A stretch of DNA of 64,000 nt, from the NCBI GenBank assembly GCA_024734555.1, contig JANPWX010000027.1, positions 1,162,322-1,226,321 on the forward strand, read 5' to 3'. Shown piece after piece: positions 48,173 through 60,787 of the stretch; within the stretch, counting starts at the first letter, position 1; each line of letters begins with the position of its first letter. The notes beneath the pieces were generated by a model. It saw nothing but the letters and a program-made list of their open reading frames with translations. It was not told the origin of the DNA and did not search any database. The translations under genes were made by a program, and so were the position numbers. This stretch comes from Trochalopteron elliotii. Its lineage: Eukaryota; Chordata; Aves; Passeriformes; Leiothrichidae.

Positions 48173-51100
48173 GTAAGGGAAGGACCTGTTCGCCGCGGGC
48201 AACGCGGGGCTCAGAGCAGCCCCGGGGCCCGCTCCGCCCGTCCGGCCTGTGCGCAGGCCGGCGCTGGATCGTGCGGCCTGGTGGGACGGAGCGCGGCGCT
48301 ACCGCGCCTGGTCGGGCCGGGGCCCTTGGGGGCGGCGGGGACGCGGCACCTTTTCTCTGGTGACTCGGAGCCACGGTGCCTCCTCAGCACGGCCTCCCGC
48401 CTGCTCTGAAGTGCGTTTGGGGTCTCGAGTGTAGCCGGGCTGGCGGTGCCCGCCTGTTCCCCCGTGCGACCCTGTGTCTCAAGGCTGGTCCGGCACCTTC
48501 TGTCCGTCGCGGCGGTGTTTGGGTCAGCACAGACCAGCAGACGGCTCCGTCAGAGCTGAACTGTGCCCGAGGTGCGGCAGGGATCAGCGCTGCCGCGTTT
48601 GAGGGTTTTGGATCCTTTCTGTCAATAACAGCAGTTGGGGATTTAAAAGATCTGAAGTGCAAAACAGAATTATGCTGACAGAGGTAGTTAACATCTGTGA
48701 GAGAGAAATAAACGGGAAGTGTGGGCAGACTGGGAGATGGAGAAAATGCAACTGGTGGATGCCTTACTGCCCTGTCGGTGTGATAACGATTGCGAGCTGC
48801 CTGAGAGTCATCCAAGGGCTGTGAGTGATAACCACGGCTTCGTTAACCTGGGTGTGCTGTGCATATGGCACTGGGGAGATGTTACATTTCACAGCGTTCC
48901 TGTGTGTAGTTGTAAGCTGGGACAGCTTGATGGAAAGAAAAGTCGATAACCTGGAGCCTCCCCCTAACGCTCCCAGGGGTTGTTATACCTCTGTCTGTGT
49001 GAAATCGGGAGTGATCGTTTGCCTGACAGAAGCAGGGAGAGCTCTCAGGATTATGTTGGGACAGAATGTGAAACGGAGAGAGAGAGCAAAAGCAGAGATA
49101 TGTCTGCTCTTGACGTTGCTCATTGCCTCGTCACAGAGGATGTTGTTAAAGGAAGGGTGTGCAGGTGAAGTGTGGTGGGAAGGGATGCTTTCTGGGAGGC
49201 CCTGCTCAGGTGCTGCTCTCCTGCAGGTGCTGTTGGCAGCCGCCGTGTGCACAAAGGCAGGGAAGGCCATCGTGTCCCGGCAGTTCGTGGAGATGACTCG
49301 CACCCGCATCGAGGGGCTGCTGGCGGCATTCCCAAAGCTGATGAACACAGGGAAGCAGCACACCTTTGTGGAGACAGAGAGCGTGCGGTACGTCTACCAG
49401 CCCATGGAGAAGCTCTACATGGTGCTGATTACCACCAAAAACAGCAACATCCTGGAAGACCTGGAAACACTGCGACTCTTCTCTAGAGTGGTAAGGACTC
49501 GTCCCTCAGTGGTGTGCTTGTAGCCCAGAACGGTGCTGTTGTGAGGCACAGGAACAGTGCGTGCTGAGGTGGCACAGGAACACTGCATCGTGCCTCCACT
49601 TGGTAGCTCTGTGTTCCACAGCTTCCTTTCCTGGCTGGGCAGAAAGCTCTGAACTTTTGGTGGTAGTTTTGAACTCCACATAAAAAAATCATCAGTCGTA
49701 CTTCATTTGGTGAAGTTGACTGTAACTTAGCATTAAATATTCTTTGTACAGTGTGTGGTTGTTACAAGTGCAGTGCTGCTGTGCAAGGAACCTGAAGCAG
49801 CAAGTTTGAACCAAGAAGCAATGCATCTCCTTTGTCTTCACACGACCAAAGGATTTTCACTGGTCCCAACATGCAGTTGGTGTCCTTTGAGTTAGCGTTA
49901 TGAGGAAGCTGAGAGGTTCTGTAAGGATTTTAATGTAGAAGAGCTAACAATGGCAAAACTTTGTCTTCTTTATTGACAATGTAATGGTACGAAGGGCAGT
50001 ATAAAGGTGTGCTGGGCTTGGAAGGGTCTAGCACAGTTGTGATCTCTGAGATGGTAGAAAGAAAGTGATTACACAGCACTGTTTGTAGGTACTCCTTTAA
50101 AATCTCCTCCCTTTCTAGATCCCTGAATATTGTCGAGCTCTGGAAGAGAATGAGATCTCAGAACACTGCTTCGACCTAATCTTTGCCTTTGATGAAATTG
50201 TTGCCCTGGGCTACCGTGAGAATGTAAATCTGGCACAAATTCGGACCTTCACTGAGATGGACTCACATGAGGAAAAGGTGTTTCGGGCAGTCAGAGAGGT
50301 GAGCAGGAACACCTGTAATCCTGACACAAGGTGCCCTGTCTGGGAAACACCACCTCTGCTATACAAGAGGTGTTCCTCCACTTTGGGGCGTCCATGCATT
50401 TATTTATCTTCTCTGAGGGCTAAATGCCCATGTCTTGTTTCTTTTTTCTTGGCCAGGGGCTTTTGTGCAACTGCACTTGGTTCCTGTGCAGGGTAGGGCT
50501 GAGGTTGCAAAGCTCCATCAGCCTCTTGTCTTCTCCTTCAGACACAGGAACGTGAAGCAAAAGCTGAGATGCGCCGTAAAGCGAAGGAGTTGCAGCAGGC
50601 CAGGAGGGATGCAGAGAGACATGGCAAGAAGGCACCAGGGTTCGGGGGCTTCGGCAGCTCAGCCGTGTCTGGGGGCGTGACAGCAATGATCACAGAGACC
50701 ATCATTGAGACTGACAAGCCCAAAGTGGCACCAGCTCCAGCCAGGTAGGGTGACATCAGGTGGCGGATGTTGGAGTCAGTGTTGGCTCAGGCCACGTGAC
50801 CAGAGGATCTAATATGAGTTCCATTGCTGTCAGCTGACTTGGAGATTATTACACATTTTATTTAGGCCTTCGGGTCCCAGTAAAGCCTTGAAACTCGGTG
50901 CTAAAGGGAAGGAGGTGGATAACTTCGTGGACAAGCTGAAATCGGAAGGAGAAAATATCATGACTTCTGTAGGCAAGCGCTCTGCAGAAGCAGCCAAAGT
51001 TCTCGCTCCTCCCATTAACATGGAGAGGTGAGTGCTGCCCTCGCTTTGGAAGCAGTCTCCTCACGGCTCTCCCTGCATGTGGCCTTGGGTGAGAGCGTCC

Positions 51101-54100
51101 CTGCTCTTCTTTGGCTTTTTCCTGTGTTTTCGTACCTTGTAATTATAAAAGCTGAGCGTGATCTGGGAAAGCATGTCAGCAGCAAAGCAGATAGCTAGTT
51201 TGGTTAGGCATCCTCTTAATTAAAATGGGCTGTCCTTTCATTGTTGAGCTCAGGTTGGGAATTTCCCTGTTTCCTAGCTTTGTTGCTGCTCAGGATGAAG
51301 GTGTTCACGCAGTTCATTTTACACATAGCAATTCAGTACCTTTTAGTGCCCTGAGCCGCACTGTGGCCTGTCAGAGGGGATTTGAGTATCTCAAGGTGCT
51401 GCATCACTGCCATTTAACTGGGATCCCATCCCTTGCAGATGCATGCATCCTCCTGCCCCTGAGTTCACTGTCAAAGCAGTATTAGCCACCGTGGTACTAG
51501 CCATGCTGTTGTTTGGGAGCCCCTGCTCAGTACACACAGCCTGTCCTTACTCCAGAGTGATCTCTTTGCTGTCTGGGTGATACCAAGTGTAGGACTTGAG
51601 CTTTTTCCTCTGTCTGTCTAGCGTGCACATGAAAATAGAGGAGAAAATCTCCTTGACTTGTGGCCGTGACGGAGGGTTGCAGAACATGGAGCTTCATGGC
51701 ATGATCATGCTGCACATCTCTGATGAAAAGTTTGCACGTATCCGCCTGCATGTAGAAAATGAAGACAAGAGGGGAGTGCAGCTACAGGTAAAGCCTGTTT
51801 GGAGTCCCATGCTGTTGAAAATATTTTTGTTGCTTTGCAGGGGAAAAATAGTGGAAATACTCGAGTATATTGCTGTCCTGTGTTCTCATCCAAGCCTTCT
51901 CAGCAAATGCGTTGGAGATGGGAGTAGTCAGTACAGGTATTAGCAGAAGTGCAGGGCCAGTCATGCTCAAGGGATTGAAGTTCACTGGAGAAATGCAATC
52001 TCCATTGCCGTCCTGCCCTCAGAGCCTTATCTGCCCAGCAGTGCACCTTGGCATGCCAGGTGACCTCACTTGGACTTTCCAGCAGCCTGGTGTGTTGCTC
52101 AGTGCCTGTTGTGTGATGTCAGTTGCAGCTGTGGAGTGGAACTGGGATAACAAACTTCCTGTGCCAGTGGGGAAATAATTTATTCTCTTGGAAGCTATTT
52201 CTTTCTGAGGTTGCTTGTCCTGTCACGGCTGTACTTGGGATGATTGCTGGAGCACTTTGATAGCAGTCAGTAGTTGCAGCTGAGAAGGTTCTTGGGAGAT
52301 TCTTTCTTCCCTTTCTCTCTCTTTGTGAGACCTTACTGATCCCTGGAGGGGTACTGCTTTGATACACTGGCTCACTCCTCACTAGGGACTCTTCTGTACA
52401 TTATTGCTGTCTGCAAGTCCACTTTCTTCCAGTGCATCCCATGAATGAGTTGCTAACAGCGCTCCCACAGGCAGTGGATCAGGTGGAAGATGAGACCAAA
52501 CTGTTTGCTGACTCCTGTCTTTCTAATGTAACTTGAACAGTGACTTGCAAAAATCCTCTGCTTCTAAAAAGCTGCTCACACTTGAGGTTGTGAAGAGAGT
52601 GTTTAAATGGAGTTTGGCCACTGACACATATGTGCATTAAGGTTGCTGAGGGGAGACAGTAGTGTTACAGCGTTAGGCTGTTTTTCCCAATAGCATTAGA
52701 TTGATTTTTCTTGTAATGTCTGCTGTAATGTAGTGTAAACCTCCAGGATGGTCATTGACTTAAGAGTTGTTCTGTAGATACCAGCCTGCATCGCTTGAGT
52801 CTCTGGTGCAGGTGCATGTAGGAAAGACAGTGGTAGGGATCCTTCTTGTCAGATTAGCATTTCCTGGAAAGAATCCCTAGTTGATAAGCAGTTGTGCTCC
52901 AGATGGGCTTCTGAGCCAGCAGCAAGCCTGATATGTATTTTGTCAAAGCAAACACGGGAATGTGTAGGCCTGTCCTGGTAGAACCTGCATCACCTATGGT
53001 TCTCTCCTTGGGCTTAGACCTACCGTCTGGCATGTGTTCCTCTTTCAGACTCACCCAAACGTGGACAAGAAACTCTTCACTACAGAGTCACAGATCGGTT
53101 TGAAGAACCCAGAGAAGTCATTCCCTATTAACAGTGATGTGGGCGTGCTGAAGTGGAGGTTGCAGACCACAGAAGAATCATTCATTCCACTGACAAGTGA
53201 GTGCAAATCCAGGGGCTTGGGCAGAAGAAGCTAGTGATTGTCCATGAGCAGCTGGTAGCTGCTGGGCTGCCTGGAGCCTGGCATATTGTGAGACCTTGGA
53301 TATACTACGTGTATCCACTGGATAGTGCCTGTCCTTTGCCGTATGTGTTTTTTGTAACACCTCAAGGGAAATAGAGAACTTTTCTTAAAGTCAGCTTGAG
53401 GGTCACTTTGCTGGGTGTTTTGAAGTGCATCATCTTCTGAAAGCCTACTCCACATGAAAGGCCTGCATGGTTCATGTACTGTCTGTTTCCTCAGTTAACT
53501 GCTGGCCATCAGAGAGTGGGAACAGTTGTGATGTTAACATTGAATATGAGTTACAAGAGGAGAGCTTAGAGCTGAATGATGTGATCATCACCATCCCCTT
53601 GCCGTAAGTAATGGTCCTTACCCACACAGCACTAGTGAGTCCCATCACCTCCTTCCTCTCCCTGTTTTGTGGATCTGGCCAAGCCAACAGGTCTTAGGGG
53701 CATTTCCTTAGCTCTGTGCAGGGAAGTTACTGTCACTTCTCACTGCCTGCTCTAGGTCTGGTGTTGGTGCCCCAGTGATTGGAGAGATTGATGGTGAGTA
53801 TCGCCACGACAGCCGGAGAAACCTCCTTGAGTGGTGCCTGCCGGTGATAGATGCCAAAAACAAGACTGGTAGCCTGGAGTTCAGCATAGCAGGGCAGCCA
53901 AAGGACTTCTTCCCAGTGCAGGTCTCCTTCATCTCCAAAAAGAACTATTGCAACATACAGGTATGGTCACTGTTGATGCTCCACAGGTAGGATGTCACCC
54001 TTCCCTCAGTTCCTGGCTGGCTGACTCTAGCCATGCTGCAGTGGCACCGTGCTGTCCCACTGGCCATGGCGAAAGGATTGACATTAACCTGGCTCTGAGA

Positions 54101-54605
54101 CAGCTGGATTTGGGAGTGCCAGCAGATAGCACTGGCAGCTGACACTTCATGGAGTTTTCCTGAAGTTTCAGTTGTGTCTTCAAGTCTGAGTAATCATTCA
54201 TTCCCTTCAGACTTTGTTGGAAAATCCATCGGCCTTGCAGGCAAAACACTGCTTGGCATACAACTGTCTGTCTCCACTGAAGTGTAGCCAGTGGTTGCCA
54301 CTTCACTCCTCAGCAGAGACAGTGTTACCACAGATAATCACTCCCCTCTTTCAGGTTTGGTGGGAGCAAAGATCTTTGTTTCAGGGTTGAGTTGGGGTTT
54401 AAAGGCAGCAGGTCGGTTGTGCTGTCATGGCCATCATGGAATTGGGAAGCATGGCATTGCTGCAGTAAGGGAGTGCTGTTCAGTGCTGAGCTAATGTTGC
54501 CTGTTGTCTCCACAGGTTACCAAAGTGACCCAGGTAGATGGGAGCAGCCCTGTAAGGTTTTCCACTGAAACCACCTTCCTGGTGGACAAGTACGAAATCC
54601 TGTAA
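48170..54605 (+). CDS. ARCN1: ARCN1 (archain, delta-COP), COPI coat subunit
   Basis: Ten exons join in frame to 509 codons plus TAA (human 511). Delta-COP is part of the F-subcomplex of the COPI coat that carries Golgi-to-ER vesicles. Residues 1 to about 140 form the longin-like domain ([19 protein letters not shown]). A helical, charged linker follows ([20 protein letters not shown], from residue 149). The C-terminal mu-homology domain runs from about residue 270 (VHMKIEEK) to the end VDKYEIL. Only small substitutions from the human protein are seen. The start is fixed by the family N-terminus, MV followed by LLAAAV, and the first exon holds just the ATG. Confidence 0.96.
48173..49226 (+). 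other. ARCN1: ARCN1 intron 1
   Basis: 1.05 kb, CpG-rich for its first 300 bases (part of the promoter island), then ordinary. No other gene seen. Confidence 0.8.
49227..49490 (+). CDS. ARCN1: ARCN1 exon 2 (longin domain)
   Basis: 264 bases (88 codons) from [15 protein letters not shown] to LRLFSRV. Confidence 0.96.
50119..50298 (+). CDS. ARCN1: ARCN1 exon 3
   Basis: 180 bases (60 codons): [20 protein letters not shown], then [19 protein letters not shown]. Confidence 0.96.
50542..50744 (+). CDS. ARCN1: ARCN1 exon 4 (charged linker)
   Basis: 203 bases encoding the Arg/Glu/Lys helical linker and [12 protein letters not shown]. It ends on a split Arg codon. Confidence 0.95.
50866..51027 (+). 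CDS. ARCN1: ARCN1 exon 5
   Basis: 162 bases encoding [20 protein letters not shown], then APPINME. Phase 2 on both sides. Confidence 0.95.
51622..51787 (+). CDS. ARCN1: ARCN1 exon 6 (start of mu-homology domain)
   Basis: 166 bases encoding [20 protein letters not shown] and [15 protein letters not shown]. Confidence 0.95.
51788..53048 (+). other. ARCN1: ARCN1 intron 6
   Basis: 1.26 kb. No exon, repeat or RNA gene recognised. Confidence 0.8.
53049..53196 (+). CDS. ARCN1: ARCN1 exon 7
   Basis: 148 bases encoding [20 protein letters not shown] and [19 protein letters not shown]. Confidence 0.95.
53495..53603 (+). CDS. ARCN1: ARCN1 exon 8
   Basis: 109 bases encoding [20 protein letters not shown] and [11 protein letters not shown]. 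Split codons at both ends agree with the neighbours. Confidence 0.95.
53756..53960 (+). CDS. ARCN1: ARCN1 exon 9
   Basis: 205 bases encoding [40 protein letters not shown] and [11 protein letters not shown]. Confidence 0.96.
54516..54605 (+). CDS. ARCN1: ARCN1 exon 10 (C-terminus)
   Basis: 90 bases to [21 protein letters not shown] and FLVDKYEIL. Confidence 0.96.
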   Translation, partial: VTKVTQVDGSSPVRFSTETTFLVDKYEIL

Positions 54606-56095
54606 TGCCAGACTTGGTGACACTCAATGGAAGAAATTTTTAAATTAAAAAAAAATGAGGCCGACGTTTATTCTGAATGTTGGGAACGCCACAGCCCCCT
54701 CTGCTAAGACGTGTGGCTCTGTCTGCCATCTACAGCGTTCCTGGGTCACAGACATTTTTTGCAGAGAAGTGACGTGCTCATGGGGAGAAAGGCCACAAAT
54801 TTCTTTGGCAGATTTTTTCTGACTGGCAAAAAAGCAAGATCTCCACAAAGAGCCTGACTTTGACATGCTGCCCCTGCACCCCCAAGATGCTCGGAGCTCA
54901 GCCCAGAGCCGACCAGACATCATTCTCTTCTCTCCTGAAACATCACGTGCTGTTCCGTTGTTGGTGCTGCCATTTTAATTTCTCCTTGGCCTCTGGTTCT
55001 CCTGCGTGGGGCCACCTGCTGGTCCTGACCCTTCCATCTGGTGGAAGCTGAGCAAATTGACCTTGGCCTCACAGGTGGGGTGGGTCATGGCATGGGGTAG
55101 GGAAGAGGGACCCGGGGGTTAAGTCCTTTTACCCCACACAGTTACTGCTTTTCCTTCAGCTCTGCTGTATGGCAATGGCCCCTCTCCAGGTGGTCTGGTT
55201 CCTGCTGCAGCGGGGAGAGCATCCAAAGGGGACTGTGTCCTCACTGTCTTCCACAGCTGTTCTCAGGCCAGGCTTTGGAGGAAGTTTAGTTAGGTTAGAA
55301 CCAGATGTATATCCTTTGCAAGGCTGTTTTGGTGTCTGAAGAGGCTGAGGGCTTTGTCTGCCTGGGTGAAAGGAGCTGTGGAGCCTGGTTGACTTACTTG
55401 GCCTGCTTGTCAGGACCTGTCTCAAACCAGTATTGGTTCAGCACTGGCAGGTGTGGGAGAAGGAAATGCTGGTTTCCAGGTAATGTAGGGGCTGATCCTA
55501 GCCATTTTTCCTATTGGAGCCTCACTAGCATTATTTGCCTCATCTCAGAGACCTGTGCTCCCTTCACAACTCATCTCACCTGCTTGGCTGAGGCCTGTCA
55601 TGAGTGTCACCTGCCCTTGGGCACACCTCACCTCTGCAGCCAGAGGGCCCGAGTGCAGGTGGAAGGCAACGGCCCTAAAAGTGCATGTACTGTGCTCTGT
55701 GAGAGACAGCCAGCCTCTCATGGGCCCCTGGGGTCCTCTGCCAAAGAAGTTCGTGGTCTCTCCTCTGCTGGCAGCACCTGAGAGGAAATCAACCCTGGTC
55801 CTGTCCTGAGAGGGCAAGCCCTCTCCCCTAGCAAAGTAGGCAATGAATCCCATTAACCCAGTCCTGTTCCAGAGCTGCTTGTGTGTATGATTTTTAAAAT
55901 GGAGTCAGTTAGTTCAAGCATCCGAGGAGTTTTGGTTTTTTTTCTTACATTCATTGGAGGGTGATATTTAAACCGAGCCGAGGTCCCCACTTTTTGTAAC
56001 CCAGTATGATCCTGGCCTAGGGAATAGAGCACATTCCAGTGTACACAGAGAATTCTGAGTCTTTAATCAAATAAAGTACTGTTAAAGGAGCTGGC
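54606..56095 (+). other. ARCN1: ARCN1 3'UTR
   Basis: About 1.5 kb after the stop, ending shortly after an AATAAA. Open frames within it are short and unlike any family I know. Confidence 0.75.
56070..56075 (+). promoter_or_regulatory. ARCN1: ARCN1 poly(A) signal
   Basis: AATAAA in an A/T-rich patch, followed within 30 bases by a sharp change to CpG-rich sequence. Confidence 0.75.
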
Positions 56096-56119
56096 TGGGG
56101 GTCGTGAGGTCCTTCCGGA

Positions 56120-56258
56120 GCCGGGACCGGTCAGCCCAGGCCACGTGGGGGCGGGGCGTGCCGACACCGGTTGGGGCGGGGACACGCTGGGACAGGCAGT
56201 GGTGGACAGTGGAGCGGCGGCGGAGCCCGGGAAAGGCTGTCGGATCAGGGGAGTGAAG
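56120..56258 (+). promoter_or_regulatory. PHLDB1: Putative PHLDB1 promoter and noncoding first exon
   Basis: A CACGTG E-box (56142-56147) abuts a GC box (56147-56157), and a second GC box is at 56173-56181. A GTGAAG|GTGAGG donor follows at 56259. This fits a CpG promoter with a noncoding exon ending at 56258. No transcript evidence is available here. Confidence 0.5.
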
Positions 56259-59200
56259 GTGAGGAGCCGCTGGCATGGGGTGGGATCTCACCTCTTCGTG
56301 CCCCAGGTGACCACTGCGGTTGAGGAGCCTGTGGGGCCGGGGTCAGCGTGTCCTGTAACACAAAGGCTCCCTAGTGCTTCAGGGGCGGCTTTGGGATGTG
56401 CTGGGGGCAACAGAAAGGGGTTTAGCTGCCTTGGCCCGTGCTGGGGCCAGGTATGGGACGTACTGGGGTTCCCTGCTCCCTGGGGTGTCCTAGGAGGGGT
56501 GCAAGGAAGGAGCTGCAGACCGGGAAGTAGGAAAAACACAGTCAGCCATAAAACCAATCATTGCACAAGTTTTTGGTGGTGTGTGGGTGTGCTGGAAGCT
56601 GGTTCCGGATCCAGTGGTCCAGGTCACTGGTGGGTTTGCTGGTGTGGGACCCCTGAGAGCACCTCAGTGTTGGAAGGCAGCCAGACGAGGTTCTCCCATC
56701 CCCAAATCCTGCTGCAGCTCATGGGCAGTCACAGGAGGAGATGGTGCTTGGCACATGGCCACCACTGCTGTCTCTGACACCTCTTGGGGAGCCTGGGAAC
56801 CGTACTGGCCTGGCTGGATCCTGCTCCATGGCTGGACCTTGTTTACTCCAGCTTCCTGCCACACTCCTGCCACAGCCTTTTCAGCTGCTGTCAGAAAGCC
56901 AGAGGAATCTGGCAGTCCCAGAAGGTCCAGCTGCTGTGCTGAAGGGCCACTGTCTCTCCCGCTCCTCCAGCTGCTGTGCAAGCCCCCAGCCCTCTCTGAG
57001 CAGTAGGCAGAGGCTGCAGGGGGCAGGTCTCCTGGCTGAGCACCACAGGCAGTAGCAAGACAGCACAGCCGGGTACTTTTTGGTAACTCCTTGTACATTA
57101 GGGTTTGCTATGTGATGCCATGTGTCAGTACATGTGGGGCAGCAGGGGCAGGCTGCTCTGCAGAGGGATGGAGCCACAGGGTTTCATGGCAAGGGATCCT
57201 TGCTGGCAGACAAGAAAGAGGAGGGTGATCAATGTCTGGTTCACCCACCCCTTTCCCAGCAAACGAAGGGTTGGGTGATAGATTCATGCCAGGAATTGGA
57301 TTCAAGACCCACCAAACCCATCCTCTGTCACAGTCCTCAAGATGCCATCAGCGGGAGTTGCAGATGCTCGTTGCTGAGCCAAACCTCTGGCCTGCAGGTA
57401 AGAAATTGTCATTTTGATATGAGACCATTTTGAGGAGCAGCTCTCCATTGTGTAGTCTTGCTAAGGGTCTGGAGCCTGTGTCTGCACTGTGGTGTCCAGA
57501 GGCATGTGCTGATGCTGAGGTCAGTGTTTGAGCTGCAGCAGTCGTTGGCTCACCAGCCCTTGGAAGTGGCTCACCTCGGGGAGTGCTGGGTGCAGTAGGT
57601 GGAGCTGCACACCCTCCCCGACCTGAGCACATGGTGAGCATCCACCAGTCTGTGGAGACTGAAGGGTGATGCCGGCAGGGCCTCGGCCAGAGCACAGCTG
57701 TGCTGCAGTGGTGCAGGAGCACTTTGCCGGAACGATGAAATCAGTGGGTGTGGCCAGGATTCCTCGGCTCCCGCCGGAGCTGTCTGGTGGCTGATTTATG
57801 GTGGTGTTATTGCCAGGATCATGGCGTTGTCCCAGCAACCGCAATGCAGCCCCCACCATCCCTCGCCTGGGTGGGATGGGGCTGGCTGAGTCTCCCCCAC
57901 TCCGTTGTCGGCCCCAGGCCGGGAGGCAGCAGCGAGGAGCAGGCTCCTCACTTCCCCCTGGCTTTGTGCAGGAGACAGGCTCCCCCTTCCCAGCGGCTCG
58001 GCGGAAGAGCTGCTTGTTTACCAGGGCAGAGGGTGTGGGAAGGGGTGAGCGCACCCTAAGTGCATTAACAGATGGGGAGCAAACAGGCAGCCAAGTTGGC
58101 TGAAGGCTGCAATGCTTCGCTGTGTGCACCCGTTAGCTCGGCCGCTCAGGCTTCCTTCCATGACTCATCCAGCCAGCCACAAGTGGGGATGAGAGGCCAT
58201 GCAAGGGGGTGCCATACGCCTGCTTCTGCCAGGCTGTTGCTTCATCCCAGCATGGCTGATACTGCATGGCATGGCCTGCCAGTCTGTGCTCCTTCATGAA
58301 CACAGGCTGAATGCCCATGGCCTGGCCAGTGGTGCACAGTACAGCTCTGTGGTCTGCTGGTACCTGATGTGGGGTGAGTCAGGATGTGCTGTGCTCAGCT
58401 TGGGTCTGGGTGAGCAACAGCAGGTCAGGCAGGAGTGAACCCCCAGAGCACCCCTGCCCACGTGGGCTTGGGGCTGGCAGGCAGATTGCAGCCTGTGGGC
58501 AGTGGGATGCAGAGGCTCCCCGGGAGCACGGTGGGGCAGCATGTCTGCGTGCAGCCTGCCCTGCATTAGGAGGGCCTCTGCATCGGTGGGGCTGGGCATC
58601 CTCCCAGGTGAGGCTTTTGGCTGTGACAGGTGAAGAAAGGGACTTTTGTCTTCTAAGAGGCCGGAGCTGAGTAGGCAGCCCTGCGCGGGGTGCACGAGGA
58701 CCGTGGGCTGTTTGGTGGTAACCGAGCCCGACCCCTTGGCATTTGCTGCCTTTACCGCTTCCCACGGCGGGAACAAGCGGCGCGTTCTGCAGGCGGCGGC
58801 AGGAGAAGAAAGGCCGCCTTGTCCGTCCTAGCAGTGGGGCGCCGGCTGGGGCGGCCGCGCTCCCGCCCCGCATTCCTACAGCAGAGCCGGCTGGAGAGGG
58901 GCTTATCCCCGGCAGGACGGGCTGGGGTGACGGCAGGCGTTCCCTGTGTGTTGACGAGACAGGTGAGGGGCTCTGTTGGAGGGCAATGTTGTGGGACTGG
59001 GGGCACTGGGAAGTGGTGGGATGCCAGGGTCACCCTCCATCTCGTGGGCAGGCAGGGCTGCTTGTGGAGTGGGGGGTGTTGGGTGGAGAGTTTGGGCAGC
59101 AGGAGGTGGGTAGAATCAGAGACAATCCCTCAAGCGGCCGGGATGGGGGTCCTCCATGGTTCTCACCAGGTCTCACCAGTACAGCTATGCTGGGAAGGAG

Positions 59201-60688
59201 TTAACACCGCCACAAGATCCCACTCTGGCCCCGCTCCCTTCCTATGCAGCAGCCTGGCCCCTCCCGGCTTTTCCTCCTTCCTGAACATTGTGATGGGGAC
59301 GTAGGTGTGAGTGAGTGAGGGACAGGGGCTCAGCTGGGCTGCGGGATCTCCAGATGCTGGGAACTGCAGCACCCCAGTGCCTGGGGAACATGGGCACCAG
59401 GCTGCGGAGGGTCCCGCTCGGCACCAGGACCAGGTGGCAGGTAAGAGAGAGCAGGGATCCTGCCTCCGCAGCCGGTGAGCACTCATGAACTTCTCTTGGG
59501 GTACCTTATCTCTACGCCCCCCCTTGCTCCACTGAGGTGTCCCCATCCCACGTGGTGTGGCTGTGGTCCCCACGGAGCCCTTGCTGTGGGATGGCCAGTC
59601 CTGGTGTTGCAGGAGACGCCCGGGCTTCATCCCAGGGCTGGATCCCACGCCCGGTGTTTTCCAGCGTTTCATTTTTTCCACAGTATGTAATAGCCGTTCA
59701 CTCGCCCCCGCAGCTGAGCCCAGTGCTAGCCGAGGGAGGGGGGGGGTCCCTCCAGGGGCTGGCGGGACAGTGGGCGATGCTGGCGAGAGCCGAGACCGGG
59801 GCTCCTCCTGGCGGCCCTGGGACCGGCGTCCGGTGAACGGGGATGCATCGCTTCCTATCTACGCTGCCCGGGAAGGGTTAAGCCCCAGTCAGCTAGTCCA
59901 GGGCGGAAGGGAGGGATGTGGGGAGCAGCAGAAAGTAAATTTAGATCCCCGGAGCATCCCGACATGGCGTAAGTGCTGGGTGACGGAAATTGTTCCTCCT
60001 CGAGTTGCCTCCCACTCACACAGAGAATGTGGCAGCATGGCTCTGCTCCACGGGTGGTGGCCCTGCCTGCCAGCTGCAGGCCTGTGGGCCACATGGGCAG
60101 GGATATGAAACATTCAGCTGGGCTTGTGCACTATGAGCTGCTGCTGGACTGTGTGAGAGGAGAGGCATGTGCCTGGGTGCCAGAACTGGGCACTGGTGGC
60201 GTGCACGGGGGTTCCCAGGTGTCCCACGCATGGCAGGCAGGTGTTGCTGGGGACAGCCAGAACCTGTGCTTGTGTGTGGTTTTCCACTGACAGCCATTGG
60301 GGTCTGGCTGCCCTCAACTCTTGGCATGTAAAGCATGCATTTCCAACACCATGCCCCCAAAAGCCCCCAAAACTGAGCCAATGCGTAGTTTTCCTTCCAG
60401 GACTGTGTCTTGTCCTGATGCCTGGCACATGCATGGGTCTCCCCGGGTGGATGGGGACGCGTGCCTAGGTAGGATGCATGCCTTGGCAGGCAGGAATGCT
60501 CACTGGCTTCAGGCAGCTGCTGACATGATGAAGATAGGAGCTCAGGATGCTAGTCCTCTTGGTGGCAAATGCTAGTTTGGAATGGCTAGGGTTTGTGCTC
60601 AGGCTGCTGTCTGGGATATGCAGGAAAAATACATAAAAGCCAATCCCTAGTGTGGTCACTCGTACTGCCATTCTGTTTCTTCTGGCAG
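56259..60688 (+). other. PHLDB1: PHLDB1 5' intron region
   Basis: 4.4 kb, GC-rich, with CpG clusters near 58640-58970 and 59690-60010 that may be alternative promoters. Many open frames occur on both strands, as expected for GC-rich noise; none matches a family I recognise. A TGACTCA (AP-1-like) site is at 58161-58167. Confidence 0.55.
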
Positions 60689-60787
60689 CCCATATCCAAT
60701 AGCATCCAACGTCTCCAAGAAGGCATCATGGAGGCATCTGGGAGGACCCCCCACAGCCCAACCCACAGAATACAGACTGTCATCCAG
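60689..60787 (+). CDS. PHLDB1: PHLDB1 first coding exon (CDS 60728-60787)
   Basis: The acceptor TTCTGGCAG ends at 60688. About 39 bases of 5'UTR precede the ATG at 60728. Twenty codons end IQTVIQ at a GTGAGC donor, phase 0. Confidence 0.75.

Noticed and set aside
46934..48409. 491-codon plus-strand open frame across the N gap
   Set aside because: It reads through 400 N and is antisense to IFT46 exons. It has no evidence as a gene.
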